Assembly: GCA_005884005.1 (NCBI GenBank)
Contig: VAWI01000064.1
Location: forward strand, 1 to 50,299
Origin: Actinomycetota bacterium
GTDB taxonomy: Bacteria; Actinomycetota; Thermoleophilia; Gaiellales; Gaiellaceae
Length of the DNA: 50,299 nt
Direction of reading: 5' to 3'
The position numbers and the translations under genes are program-made. Positions 8,876-17,473 of the stretch are shown piece by piece. The notes below the pieces were generated by a model. That model was given only the letters and a program-made list of their open reading frames with translations. It did no database searches and was not told the origin of the DNA. Position 1 is the stretch's first letter, and each line of letters opens with the position of its first letter.

Positions 8876-10012
8876 GTGCAACCAGACGTCCTGGTCGTCG
8901 GTGGCGGCATCATCGGGACGACGACCGCCGCGTACCTCGCCCGAGGCGGGGCTTCGGTTACGCTCGTCGAGCGTGCCGAGCTCGCATCTGGCCCCTCCGG
9001 CCGCAGCCTAGGGTTGGTCAGCGGGCCGCATCCGCCCGAGCTCCGATCGATCGCTGAGCGAAGCCTCCAGGCGTACCTCGGGCTTGCGCGAGAGACTGGC
9101 GCATTCACGATCGACGCCAACGACGTGGGGTGTCTTTGCATCTCCCCCGACGGGCGCGGCTTGCCTCGAGGAGAAGGCGAGGCGCTTGACGGGGATCAAG
9201 TCGTGGAAGCTGAACCGCTGCTCGCGCTGCGCTGCGCAGCCGGCGTCGTGATCCCGGCCCGTCACGTCGATCCCGGTGGGGCGGTCTCCGCCTGGGCCGA
9301 GGAAGCCCGTCGGCACGGCGCCCGGATCCGCGTGGCCTGCCCCGTCCGGTCGCTCCTCGACGACGGAGGCCGCGTTGCGGGTGCTGCGACCGACGAGGGC
9401 GCTATTTTCGCCGGTTGCGTCGTCCTCGCAACCGGCTGGGAGACCCCACGCCTCGCCGCGGGGCTCGGCATCGACGTTCCGGTTCGAGGAGTGCGGGGCT
9501 GGATAGTGACGACGCGGCCGGCTCCATTCCGCCTGCGCCGTCCCATCAACGAGGTCGACTTTTCTGCTGGCGTCGTGGCCGGCCCGTTACTCACCCTCGG
9601 CGACATCGCCGAGGGCAACGTGGGCACACCGATCATCGCGGCCCAGATGCGGCAGGACGCCGCAGGGCGCCTCGTGCTCGGCGCCTCGCTTGCCCCTGCC
9701 ATCGGCGACGGGGACGACGACGGTGCTCACGCAGTTCCGTCGATCTGCCGGCGCGCTATCGAGCTCATCCCCCCGATCGCCGAGGTCCCGATCGCCGAGA
9801 CACGCACCTGCGTCCGTCCGGCCTCATTCGACGGGCTTCCTCTGCATGGTCCGGTCGACGGGATCGATGGGCTAGTCCTCGCGTGCGGCCACCGTTCGCA
9901 CGGCTTGACGTGGGGGCCCGGTTCCGGTGAGGCTGTCGCGCGCGGGGTTCTCGAGGGCGAATGGGATCCAGCGCTCTCGCCGGCGCGGCTGGAACAGAAG
10001 GCGTCGGCTTAA
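8876..10012 (+). CDS. DAO-family FAD-dependent oxidoreductase (glycine/sarcosine oxidase-like)
   Basis: A 378-residue flavoprotein with an N-terminal Rossmann motif DVLVVGGGIIGTTTAAYLAR, a second-strand acidic end (LVERAE) and the GPSGRSLGLVSG flavin region of the DAO superfamily, which oxidises amine or N-methyl groups of amino acids. The C-terminal CGHRSHGLTWGPGSGEAVAR is the second FAD-contact motif. An upstream GTG at 8834 would add residues overlapping the DedA relic, so GTG 8876 with its TAGTAT box is preferred. It opens the catabolic island; a role in oxidising an amine intermediate is inference. Confidence 0.85.
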   Translation: MQPDVLVVGGGIIGTTTAAYLARGGASVTLVERAELASGPSGRSLGLVSGPHPPELRSIAERSLQAYLGLARETGAFTIDANDVGCLCISPDGRGLPRGEGEALDGDQVVEAEPLLALRCAAGVVIPARHVDPGGAVSAWAEEARRHGARIRVACPVRSLLDDGGRVAGAATDEGAIFAGCVVLATGWETPRLAAGLGIDVPVRGVRGWIVTTRPAPFRLRRPINEVDFSAGVVAGPLLTLGDIAEGNVGTPIIAAQMRQDAAGRLVLGASLAPAIGDGDDDGAHAVPSICRRAIELIPPIAEVPIAETRTCVRPASFDGLPLHGPVDGIDGLVLACGHRSHGLTWGPGSGEAVARGVLEGEWDPALSPARLEQKASA

Positions 10013-10210
10013 ACCGCGCTTCCTCCCCACCGACAGCGCCGCAAAGTAGTTTCTAGGCGCCGTCGCAGCGACGACGGAAACCCGCGGTCCAGTGAGCCGT
10101 TGGGATCGTGGACGTCCGCTCCCGAGTAGAAGATCGCAGCCTTCTTCCTCAGAGCAGGGTTGACTCGGGTACCGGACTTTGTCCGGATCGAGCGGCGTTC
10201 CCGAAACGTC
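10013..10210. other. Intergenic gap between convergent genes
   Basis: No gene recognised. A small hairpin (10172-10176 with 10182-10186) lies about 25 nt beyond the hisD-like stop and may end that transcript. Confidence 0.35.
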
Positions 10211-11488
10211 TCAGCGGGGCAGCCAGCGGTTGACGCGGAGATCACAGCTTCGTGCGTGCGCCTCGAAGTTCTCGATCCGGCACTGGCGCGCGCAGATCTC
10301 GCCGATTTCGACGCTCGCCTCACGGGTTGCGCGCTGGTAGGTCACGGTCTTGAGGTACTTGCCGACCCAGAGCCCGCCCGTGTACCGGGCCGCGCGCCCA
10401 GTCGGGAGGATGTGGTTCGTTCCGATCGTCTTGTCGCCGTACGCGACCGTCGTCGTCTCGCCGAGGAAGAGGGAGCCGTAGTTGCGCAGTCGCGCGAGGT
10501 ACCAGTCCGGGTCGCGCGTGTGCACCTCTACGTGTTCAAAGGCGAGGTCGTCTGCCTCGCGACGCGCCTCCTCGTCGTCGCCGACGACGCGAATCTCGCC
10601 GTAGTCGCGCCACGCTACCGACGCGACGTCCGCGGCCGGGAGGCTCTCGAGTTGGCTGGCGATCTCGCGCTCGACGTCGCCGGCGAGCTTCCAGGACGTG
10701 GTCAACAGGATCGCGGGCGAGGTCGGCCCGTGCTCCGCCTGGCCAAGCAGGTCGGCCGCGACGAGCTCCGCGTCGGCGGTTTCGTCCGCGACCACCAGGA
10801 TCTCAGTCGGGCCGGCGAGAAGGTCGATCCCAACGCGGCCGAACAGCTGCCGCTTCGCCTCGACTACGTAAGCGTTCCCGGGCCCGGCGATGAAGTCGAC
10901 CGGCTGGATCGCCCCAGTGCCGAGCGCCAGAGCCGCGATCGCGTGGACGCCGCCAAGGCAGTAGATCTCATCCGCACCGGCCAGGTGCATCGCCGCGATC
11001 GTCGCCGCCGGGAGCTCACCCGCGAGCGGCGGCGTGCACGCGGCCACCCGCTCGACGCCGGCGACCTTCGCCGTGACGATGCCCATGTGCGCTGAGGCGA
11101 CCATCGGATAGCGCCCGCCCGGAACATACGAGCCGGAGCTCGCGATCGGGATGTTGCGATGCCCGAGCGTGACGCCCGGAAACGTCTCCAGCTCGACGTC
11201 CAAGATCGCCGCACGCTGGGCTTCCGCAAACCGGCGCACCTGAGCCTGGGAGAAACGGATGTCCTCGAGCACGGGCCACGGTACGGACGCGACGATGCGC
11301 TCGATCTCCGCCTCGTCGAGGCGGAAGCTCTTCCGCTCCCACCTGTCGAGACGCGCCGACCACTCCTGCACGGCCGCGTCGCCCCGCTCGGCGACGTCCG
11401 CGATGATGCGCGTGACCGTCGCCTCGATCTCGCGCGATCGCTCGGCCGGCGCATGCGTGGCGGCGGGCGCCTTCGTCGTCGTAGCCAC
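10211..11488 (-). CDS. Histidinol dehydrogenase-family NAD-linked dehydrogenase
   Basis: A 425-residue protein with the full HisD fold signatures: SSGSYVPGGRYPMVASAHMG, LGGVHAIAALALGTG, IAGPGNAYV, LAGPTEILVVAD, QAEHGP, and a GTNHILPTGRAARYTGGLWV segment. The GTG start at 11488 has GGAGGAG 6 nt upstream. It is the second gene of an operon with the HisC-like aminotransferase (14 nt gap). No other histidine biosynthesis gene is nearby and the context is catabolic. HisD-fold enzymes that oxidise other alcohols (for example sulfopropanediol dehydrogenase HpsN) are known, so the substrate may be another amino-alcohol or diol. Confidence 0.85.
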   Translation of the reverse strand: MATTTKAPAATHAPAERSREIEATVTRIIADVAERGDAAVQEWSARLDRWERKSFRLDEAEIERIVASVPWPVLEDIRFSQAQVRRFAEAQRAAILDVELETFPGVTLGHRNIPIASSGSYVPGGRYPMVASAHMGIVTAKVAGVERVAACTPPLAGELPAATIAAMHLAGADEIYCLGGVHAIAALALGTGAIQPVDFIAGPGNAYVVEAKRQLFGRVGIDLLAGPTEILVVADETADAELVAADLLGQAEHGPTSPAILLTTSWKLAGDVEREIASQLESLPAADVASVAWRDYGEIRVVGDDEEARREADDLAFEHVEVHTRDPDWYLARLRNYGSLFLGETTTVAYGDKTIGTNHILPTGRAARYTGGLWVGKYLKTVTYQRATREASVEIGEICARQCRIENFEAHARSCDLRVNRWLPR

Positions 11489-11502
11489 AGCCTCCTCCGA
11501 TC

Positions 11503-12810
11503 TCAGTCCTGGGACCGTCGACGTTCGTTGCCCTGCGCATCCTCTCTGCCCGCGTCGGCACGGGCGCGCGCGTGTGCCAGTGCAGTCTCGACGCGCTCGT
11601 TGCTCAGCTCCGCCTCCGCGACGAGCTCGAGATCGATTCCTTCTTCCTGGGCCCGCTCTTCGATCCGACTGTCTCGAGCCTCGTCGCCGGTCGCACTTGT
11701 CGCGCGGCCGCTCCCGTCGATGACGAGCGACACGCGGATCCCGGGACCGAGCACCGTCGCCGCGCGTGTTGAGGCGGGGGGAGCATGGACGCCGAGCGCC
11801 GCCAAAAGGAGGTCGTCGTCGGCCGGCGAGCGCACCGTGATGCGAAGGAAGTCGCGATAGGCGCGGACGACGAGGCCGCGGCGCTCGAGCTGCCCTGCAA
11901 GCGTCCGGGCCTGCGGCGTCCGAACGACCACGAAGTTCGTGTGCGTCGGCGGCGCGTCGAATCCGGCCGCGAGGAGAGCGGCGCGGACGCGCTCCCGCTC
12001 CGCCGTCGTCGCGCGGAGCTCCGGCTCGATCTCGGCCCGCTGGAGCGCCGCCGTGGCGAGCGTGGCCGAGCTCGTCGGGATCGGCGCGGGCGAGCGGCGT
12101 GCGCTCAGCTCCGCAGCGAGGCGAGGCGAGGCGACGCAGTAGCCGACGCGCAGCCCGGCGAGGCCGAACACCTTCGACAGCGTCCGGACGCAGACGAGGT
12201 TGTCGAGCTCTGGCGCCGCGGGCGCGGCGGTCTCGCCACCGTACTCGTAGTAGGCCTCGTCGACGCACACCAGGGTCGTGGGGAGCGAGCGCGCGAGCTC
12301 GGCAATCTCGTCCGCCGCGAAGAGCTCGCCGCCCGGGTTGCCGGGGTTGCAGAGCCAGAGCACCGCGGCCGTGCGCGAAGCAGCGGCCAGCGCGTCGAGC
12401 TGGCGCGGCGCCGCGTCGACCTCTGCGCCCTCGAGGCGGCTCGCGATCGCGTATAGCGGGTATGTTCGATGCTCCGTGACTGCCCGGCTGCCGGGGCCGA
12501 GGAACGTGCGCGCGACGAGCCCGATCAGGCCGTCGGCGCCGGCGTCGACGGCGAGCTCGTCCGGGGCGCAGCCCGCGTAGGCGGCCGCGGCCTCGCGCAG
12601 CTCCCGATAGCTCCCCTCGGGGTACTCGCCGCGGGCCGCGAGCGCGCGGCGGGGCGAGACGGCGACTCGCGCCGCGAAGGGCGGCAGGTTCGCATCGAAG
12701 CGAAGGACGTGTGCGGGCGAGAGGCGGTGACGCGCTGCGACGTCGGCTACGGTGGCCGCCCAGACGTAGGGTTCGAAGCCGGCACCGGTGGGACGCGGAA
12801 ACGGCGGCAT
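11503..12810 (-). CDS. HisC-like class I/II aminotransferase with C-terminal extension
   Basis: A 435-residue protein. Residues 1-345 form a PLP aminotransferase of the histidinol-phosphate type: RFDANLPPF, WLCNPGNPGG, CVDEAYYEYGG and RTLSKVFGLAGLRVGY with the PLP lysine. The last 90 residues are not part of HisC: RAATVLGPGIRVSLVIDGSG resembles the start of HisB (imidazoleglycerol-phosphate dehydratase), and GIDLELVAEAEL resembles a later HisB strand, but the DHML and HHTxED metal-binding motifs are absent. GGAGG lies upstream of the ATG. It is divergent from the GlcD-like gene with a 31-bp intergenic region. A catabolic transamination is more likely than histidine synthesis here. Confidence 0.82.
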   Translation of the reverse strand: MPPFPRPTGAGFEPYVWAATVADVAARHRLSPAHVLRFDANLPPFAARVAVSPRRALAARGEYPEGSYRELREAAAAYAGCAPDELAVDAGADGLIGLVARTFLGPGSRAVTEHRTYPLYAIASRLEGAEVDAAPRQLDALAAASRTAAVLWLCNPGNPGGELFAADEIAELARSLPTTLVCVDEAYYEYGGETAAPAAPELDNLVCVRTLSKVFGLAGLRVGYCVASPRLAAELSARRSPAPIPTSSATLATAALQRAEIEPELRATTAERERVRAALLAAGFDAPPTHTNFVVVRTPQARTLAGQLERRGLVVRAYRDFLRITVRSPADDDLLLAALGVHAPPASTRAATVLGPGIRVSLVIDGSGRATSATGDEARDSRIEERAQEEGIDLELVAEAELSNERVETALAHARARADAGREDAQGNERRRSQD

Positions 12811-12829
12811 TCGTTCAGCCTCCGAAAAC

Positions 12830-12835
12830 TAGACT
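12830..12835 (+). promoter_or_regulatory. -10 box (TAGACT) of the GlcD-like gene
   Basis: TAGACT with a 6-nt spacer to the TTG at 12842 (GTG at 12845). No Shine-Dalgarno exists in the 31-bp divergent region, so a leaderless transcript is likely. Confidence 0.4.
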
Positions 12836-12841
12836 CGTGGG

Positions 12842-14236
12842 TTGGTGAGGGCGCGGAAGGTACCGCCGGACCTCGTGGGCGAGCTCGAGAAGGCCGCTGG
12901 GCCGGCTTCCGTCACGGCCGAGGCGGGAGAGCTCGAGGCGTTTGCGTCGGACGAGAGCGGGGCGGAGCCGGCGCCGCCGGACGTCGTCGTGCGGCCGGCG
13001 GACACGGATGCCGTCGGGCGCGTGCTCGGCGTCGCCCATCGGCTCGGCGTCCCGGTCGTGCCCGTCGGCGGCCTGACCGGGCTCGCCGGCGGCGCGGTCC
13101 CGCGCCGCGGCGGGATCGCGCTCAGCCTCGAGCGGCTCGACCGGATCCATCCCGTCGATCGCGACAACCTCCGTGTCTCGGCCGGAGCCGGCACGCGGAC
13201 GGTCGACCTCCAGCAAGCGGCGGCTGGCGCAGGGCTCTTCTATCCGCCCGACCCGGCCGCGCTCGAGCGCTCGACGATCGGCGGCAATGTCGCGACGAAC
13301 GCCGGCGGCCCACGTTGCTTCAAGTACGGGGTTACCGCGGAGTACGTCCTCGCGCTCGAGGCGGTGAGCGCCGAAGGCCGCGTCTTCCGAACCGGCGCGG
13401 CGACGCGGAAGAACGCAACGGGCCTCCGACTCGCCCAGCTCCTCATCGGGTCGGAGGGGACGCTCGCGGTCGTGACCGAAGTGACACTGCGGCTGGTCGT
13501 GCCGCCGCGGGCGCGGGCCGCGGCGACCGCCAGCTTCGATTCGGTCGAGGCCGCCGGGGAGGCGGCCGCCGCGATCGTGCGCTCGGGCCTCGTTCCCTCG
13601 GCGCTCGAGCTGCTCGACGCAACGTGTCTGGCGCTGCTGCGTGAGCAGCTCGAAGGCGTACCGCTGGCGGAGGGCGCCGCCTTGTTGCTTGTGGAGGTCG
13701 ACGGGCCGGACGAGGGGCGCGTGGGCGCCGACCTGGAGCACGTGAGCGCGCTGCTCGCCGGGGCCCGAGAGCGCGAGCTCGCCAAGCGCGAGGAGGACGT
13801 CGAACTGCTGTGGGCGGCACGCCGCGCACTCAGTCCCGCGATCGCCCGCTCGACTCGGGACTTTGTCTTCCAGGACGTGTGCGTGCCGATCGCCGCGGTC
13901 CCGGAGGCACTGCGGCGGATCGGCGACATCGCGGAGCGCTACGCGCTGCGAATCCCGGTCTTCTCCCACGCCGGCGACGGAAACCTCCACCCGAGCATCC
14001 TCTACGACGCTGCCGCGGGAGACCAGGCGGAGCGCGCACACGCAGCCGAACGGGACGTCCTGCGAGCCGCGCTCGAGCTCGGAGGGACGATCAGCGCCGA
14101 GCACGGGATCGGGCTGCTGAAGCTGCCGTTTGTGCGCGAGGATCTCGACTCCGTCGCGATCGACCAGATGCGTGCGATCAAGCGGGCGCTCGATCCGCAC
14201 GGAATCCTCAACCCGGGGAAGCTGCTGCCGTCCTAG
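12842..14236 (+). CDS. FAD-linked oxidase/dehydrogenase of the GlcD/D-lactate type
   Basis: A 464-residue flavoprotein with the PCMH (VAO) FAD-binding domain: VVVRPADTDAVGRVLGVAHR, VPVGGLTGLAGGAVP, a PPDPAALERSTIGGNVATNA motif contacting the FAD pyrophosphate and GSEGTLAVVTEVTLRL. The C-terminal FAD-oxidase domain follows, with SHAGDGNLHPSILYD, AEHGIGLLKLPFV and DPHGILNPGK, all typical of glycolate oxidase GlcD and D-2-hydroxyacid dehydrogenases. Full length for the family. It would oxidise a 2-hydroxyacid, plausibly a late product of the pathway. Its stop shares a CTAG with the stop of the convergent ureohydrolase gene. Confidence 0.88.
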   Translation: MVRARKVPPDLVGELEKAAGPASVTAEAGELEAFASDESGAEPAPPDVVVRPADTDAVGRVLGVAHRLGVPVVPVGGLTGLAGGAVPRRGGIALSLERLDRIHPVDRDNLRVSAGAGTRTVDLQQAAAGAGLFYPPDPAALERSTIGGNVATNAGGPRCFKYGVTAEYVLALEAVSAEGRVFRTGAATRKNATGLRLAQLLIGSEGTLAVVTEVTLRLVVPPRARAAATASFDSVEAAGEAAAAIVRSGLVPSALELLDATCLALLREQLEGVPLAEGAALLLVEVDGPDEGRVGADLEHVSALLAGARERELAKREEDVELLWAARRALSPAIARSTRDFVFQDVCVPIAAVPEALRRIGDIAERYALRIPVFSHAGDGNLHPSILYDAAAGDQAERAHAAERDVLRAALELGGTISAEHGIGLLKLPFVREDLDSVAIDQMRAIKRALDPHGILNPGKLLPS

Positions 14237-15180
14237 GCCATCGCCGCCCGCAGGGCAAGCAACTCCCAGAGGATGTTCGCGGCAGCGAGGGCGGTTGGCT
14301 GCCCCGGCCCGTCGTAGGACGGCGAGACCTCTACGACATCGGCGCCCGCGAGCCGGATGCCCCGCAGCGCGCGCAGGAACGCGACCGCCTCGGCGGTGCT
14401 GAAGCCGGCGATCTCGGGCGTGCCAGTACCGGGAGCGAACGCCGGGTCGAGAAAGTCGATGTCGAACGAGAGGAAGACCGGCCGGTCCCCGGCCCGCTCT
14501 CGCACGGTCTGCGCGTAGCGTCCCGGGCCGAGTGCGCGCAGCTCGTCGCTCGGGATCACCCGGAAGCCGAGGGCGCGCGCGTCCTCGAGGTCGGCTGCGC
14601 CGTAGAGCGAGCCGCGCATCCCCGCCTGCACCGAGGCGGCTGGGTCGATCAGCCCCTCTTCGGCGGCGCGCTTGAACGTCGTGCCGTGGAAGAAGCGCTG
14701 GCCGAAGTACATCTCCCAGGTGTCGGTGTGGGAGTCGAGCTGGACGAGCGCGAGCGGGCCGGTGATTCGGCTGAGCTGCCGCAGCTCGGCCAGCGTGATC
14801 GAGTGGTCGCCGCCGAGCACGAGCGGGAAAACGCCGGCTTCGACGACCGGCCTGAGTCCCTCCTCGACTCCGCGGTACGTGCCTTCGGTGTCCCCCGGGG
14901 CGACGGGGAGGTCGCCGTAGTCGACTATCGAGAGCGTCTCGACGAGATCGATCCCGAAGCCAGGGTGGAACGGGCGCAGGAGCGCCGAGGCCGAGCGGAT
15001 CGCCTCGGGCCCGAAGCGGGCGCCGGCGCGGTAGCTCGTGGCGGTGTCGAAAGGGATGCCGATCGCAGCTGCGTCTACTCCGGCCAGGTCGGTCGTGTGC
15101 GGGAGCCGCATGAACGTCCTCACGCCGGCGAAGCGCGGGATCACGTGGGCGTCGAGCGGCCGGTGCCGCGGCGGCTTCAC
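14233..15180 (-). CDS. Ureohydrolase (agmatinase/guanidino-acid hydrolase family)
   Basis: A 315-residue arginase-fold hydrolase with all six metal ligands in place: His126 (GGDHS), Asp149, His151 and Asp153 (in DSHTD, where most relatives have DAHxD), and Asp240 and Asp242 (SFDIDFLDPAFAPGTGTPE). His165 (FFHGTTF) is the usual substrate-loop histidine. The family hydrolyses guanidino groups to urea plus an amine, or guanidine itself; substrate is not predictable from the core. The GTG start at 15180 has a TATCGT box 6 nt upstream, suggesting leaderless expression. It is one of two ureohydrolases in the island. Confidence 0.88.
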   Translation of the reverse strand: MKPPRHRPLDAHVIPRFAGVRTFMRLPHTTDLAGVDAAAIGIPFDTATSYRAGARFGPEAIRSASALLRPFHPGFGIDLVETLSIVDYGDLPVAPGDTEGTYRGVEEGLRPVVEAGVFPLVLGGDHSITLAELRQLSRITGPLALVQLDSHTDTWEMYFGQRFFHGTTFKRAAEEGLIDPAASVQAGMRGSLYGAADLEDARALGFRVIPSDELRALGPGRYAQTVRERAGDRPVFLSFDIDFLDPAFAPGTGTPEIAGFSTAEAVAFLRALRGIRLAGADVVEVSPSYDGPGQPTALAAANILWELLALRAAMA

Positions 15181-15186
15181 GGGCCA

Positions 15187-15192
15187 ACGATA
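15187..15192 (-). promoter_or_regulatory. -10 box (TATCGT) of the ureohydrolase gene
   Basis: Minus-strand TATCGT with a 6-nt spacer to the GTG at 15180 and no Shine-Dalgarno in between. Confidence 0.4.
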
Positions 15193-15311
15193 ATTGCAAC
15201 GAGCGCCTAGCCGAGCCAGCGCTCGAGCCGGCGCGCTTCGGCTCTACTGGTACAGGGACGACCCGTAACGCCGTCGCTGGTAGTCACAGGGGGCGCACGT
15301 CGCGCGCCGCG

Positions 15312-15317
15312 TATGAT
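15312..15317 (+). promoter_or_regulatory. -10 box (TATGAT) of the DUF1989 gene
   Basis: TATGAT is near consensus. Six nucleotides later, at 15324, the DUF1989 reading frame begins with ATC and no ordinary start codon before 15366. Confidence 0.5.
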
Positions 15318-15365
15318 CGCCCCATCGCGGAGACCATCCACATCCCTGCGCGCGAGGGGCGTGCC

Positions 15366-15920
15366 GTGCGGGTTGATGCGGGTCGTCGCTTTCGCGTGGT
15401 CGACGTCGATGGCGGGCAGGTCGCGGACACCTGGGCGTTCGTCGCCGAGGACCCCGGCGAGCACCACAGCGCGCAACACACGCGCGCGGTCGTCGACCGG
15501 CTGTTCCCGCGGCCCGGCGAGCAGTTCGTCACGAACCGGCGGCGCCCGATCCTCACGCTCGAGGAGGACAACTCGCCGAGAATCCACGACATGCTGATCG
15601 CCGCCTGCGACCCCGCGCGTTACGAGGGTCTCGGCGTCGAGGGCTGGCACGCCTCGTGCGAGGAGAACCTGCAGCGCGCGCTCGAGCCGCTCGGAGTGGA
15701 GCCGATCGTGCGCTTCGCTCCGCAGCCGATCAACCTGTTTATGAATACGCCCGCGCGGCCGGATGGGACGATCGACTGGCTCCCGGCCGAGACGGCGGCC
15801 GGCGACCACGTCGTCCTGCGCGCCGAGCTGGACATCGTCGTTGCGGTCTCGGCGTGCCCGCAGGACATCGTGGAGATCAATCGGCGCCGCCCGAGCCCGA
15901 TCGAGATCGAGCTGCTCTAG
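15366..15920 (+). CDS. DUF1989 (urea carboxylase-associated/carboxyguanidine deiminase-like) protein
   Basis: A 184-residue product from GTG 15366 with the family signatures VVDVDGGQVADTW, HDMLIAACDPARYEGLG, GWHASCEENLQRALEPLG, INLFMNTPARPDGTIDW and VAVSACPQDIVEINRRRPSP. Three conserved cysteines (CDPARY, SCEEN, ACPQD) are present. DUF1989 proteins pair with urea carboxylase, and a two-subunit form acts as carboxyguanidine deiminase in guanidine breakdown; only one copy is here and no carboxylase is seen. Homology-like sequence (ETIHIPAREGRA) extends upstream of GTG 15366 in frame to 15324, where the codon after the promoter is ATC. The true N-terminus is therefore uncertain. The stop overlaps the hyuB stop in a CTAG. 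Confidence 0.85.
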   Translation: MRVDAGRRFRVVDVDGGQVADTWAFVAEDPGEHHSAQHTRAVVDRLFPRPGEQFVTNRRRPILTLEEDNSPRIHDMLIAACDPARYEGLGVEGWHASCEENLQRALEPLGVEPIVRFAPQPINLFMNTPARPDGTIDWLPAETAAGDHVVLRAELDIVVAVSACPQDIVEINRRRPSPIEIELL

Positions 15921-17473
15921 GCCGCGCCCCAGCCGCCGCCGCCCGCCGTCTCGACGATCACGACGTCGTCGCGGCGGAGCTCTATCGAGCCCTTGCCACG
16001 GAGAGCCTTTCGCTCGCCGTCGCGCTCGAGCCAGACCGCGCTCGGCTCACCGTCGGCGCCGCCTGCCAGGCCCCAGGGAGCGATCCGGGCGCGCTCGACC
16101 ATCGTCGTCAGTCGCGCCTCTTTGGCCAGTACCCGGTAGACGCGCCGGAGGCCGTCGCCCCCGCGATGGCGGCCTGCGCCGCCGCTTCCGGTGCGCAGCT
16201 CGTGCCGCTCGATGCGCAGCGGGTATTCCGTCTCGATCACCTCGGTCGGCGTGTTCATCACGTTCGACATGTGGATCCGCACGGCCGCATCGCCGTCACG
16301 CTCGGCGCTCGCTCCCGATCCGCCGGCGTGCGTTTCGTAAAGGAAGTCGTCACCGATCGAGAAGAGCGCAAGCCCAGACGAGCCCATCCCGCCCGCGACC
16401 ACGCGCTCCGGTACCGCCTGCGCGAGCGCGCGCAGCAGGGCGTCTACGATCCGCTGCGAGGTTTCGTGGTTGCCGGCGACGAGCGGCGCCGCCGGACCCG
16501 GGTCGAGCAGCGACCCCGGCTCCGTCAGAACTTCAAGCGAACGCAGTAGCCCATCGTTCGAGGCGATCTCCGGCCCGAGCACGGCGCGCACGACATAGGC
16601 CACGGAGGCGGCCGCAATGAACGGCGTCGTGTTCACCGGCCCGCGCGCCGCGGGGTCTGAACCCCGGAAGTCGAAGACTGCGCGATCACCGGTAACCATC
16701 ACAGCGACTCGGATCGTCACCGGCTCGTTGCCTACCCCGTCGTCGTCCAACGCGTCCTCGCCCTCGTACCTCCCGTCCGGAACTCCGGCGAGGGCGCGCC
16801 GCACCCGCTGCTCCGACTCGTCCTGCATGCGCTCCCAGACCTCGCGCACCGCTTCGAGGCCGTGCGCAGCGAACACCTCCTGCAGGCGCTTGTCGGCGAT
16901 CGAGGTCGTCGCCGCCTGCGCCTGGATGTCGCCGCGGCGCTGCTCGGCGCCGCGCACATTCGCCAGCACGAGGCGCAGCGGCTCCTCGCAAGGCCCGTCG
17001 GCGGCGAAAAGTCGCGTCGGTGGGATCACGAGTCCTTCCTGGTAGATCTCGCGCGCGTACGGGACGTAGCTGCCGGGGAGCGCGCCGCCGACGTCGGGCC
17101 AGTGGGCGAGCGCGACGGCGAAGGCGGCGAGCGAGCCGTCGGCGAACACCGGGCGGATGGCCTTGACGTCCGGCAGGTGATTGCCGCCGCAGGCCGGCAA
17201 GTTGGTGAAGTAGACGTCGCCGGGCAGGAGGCGCTCCGGCGGCACGGTCTCCAGCAATCGGCGCGCCGTGAAGGAGAGCACGCCCAGGTGCATCGGGATG
17301 TCCTGGCCCTGCGCGACCGTCCGGCCGGCCGCGTCGGTGAGCGCGCAGGAAAGATCGCCGGCTTCACGCAAGACAGGCGAGCGCGCCGTGCGCATCAGAT
17401 CGAACTTCATCTCCTCGGCGACGGCGGTCGTGGCCTCGCGGATCACCTCGAGCTGGGCGGGGTCGAGCCTCAC
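15917..17473 (-). CDS. hyuB: Hydantoinase/oxoprolinase B subunit
   Basis: A 518-residue protein of the HyuB family, the partner of HyuA in ATP-dependent N-methylhydantoinase, 5-oxoprolinase and acetone carboxylase complexes. Visible signatures are LEVIREATTAVAEEMKFDLM at the start, DIPMHLGVLSF, NHLPDVKAIRPVF, the DFRGSDP and GPVNTTPF strands, IHMSNVMNTPTEVIETEYPL and a C-terminal GGGGWG. Length is normal. Its GTG start overlaps the hyuA stop as GTGA, so the two are translationally coupled. In this setting ring opening of a hydantoin-like intermediate is the likely job (inference). Confidence 0.92.
   Translation of the reverse strand: MRLDPAQLEVIREATTAVAEEMKFDLMRTARSPVLREAGDLSCALTDAAGRTVAQGQDIPMHLGVLSFTARRLLETVPPERLLPGDVYFTNLPACGGNHLPDVKAIRPVFADGSLAAFAVALAHWPDVGGALPGSYVPYAREIYQEGLVIPPTRLFAADGPCEEPLRLVLANVRGAEQRRGDIQAQAATTSIADKRLQEVFAAHGLEAVREVWERMQDESEQRVRRALAGVPDGRYEGEDALDDDGVGNEPVTIRVAVMVTGDRAVFDFRGSDPAARGPVNTTPFIAAASVAYVVRAVLGPEIASNDGLLRSLEVLTEPGSLLDPGPAAPLVAGNHETSQRIVDALLRALAQAVPERVVAGGMGSSGLALFSIGDDFLYETHAGGSGASAERDGDAAVRIHMSNVMNTPTEVIETEYPLRIERHELRTGSGGAGRHRGGDGLRRVYRVLAKEARLTTMVERARIAPWGLAGGADGEPSAVWLERDGERKALRGKGSIELRRDDVVIVETAGGGGWGAA

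Noticed and set aside
10009-10323. A 104-residue minus-strand frame in the gap and the hisD-like 3' end
   Set aside because: It runs out of frame over the hisD-like gene and has no recognisable pattern; treated as a shadow frame.
10211-12268. A 685-residue minus-strand frame covering both the HisD-like and HisC-like genes
   Set aside because: Only the part from GTG 11488 is hisD-like; the rest is an out-of-frame reading of the aminotransferase.
10211-12810. Part of a histidine biosynthesis operon
   Set aside because: HisD- and HisC-like genes occur together, but hisG, hisA, hisF, hisH and an intact hisB are absent and all neighbours are catabolic.
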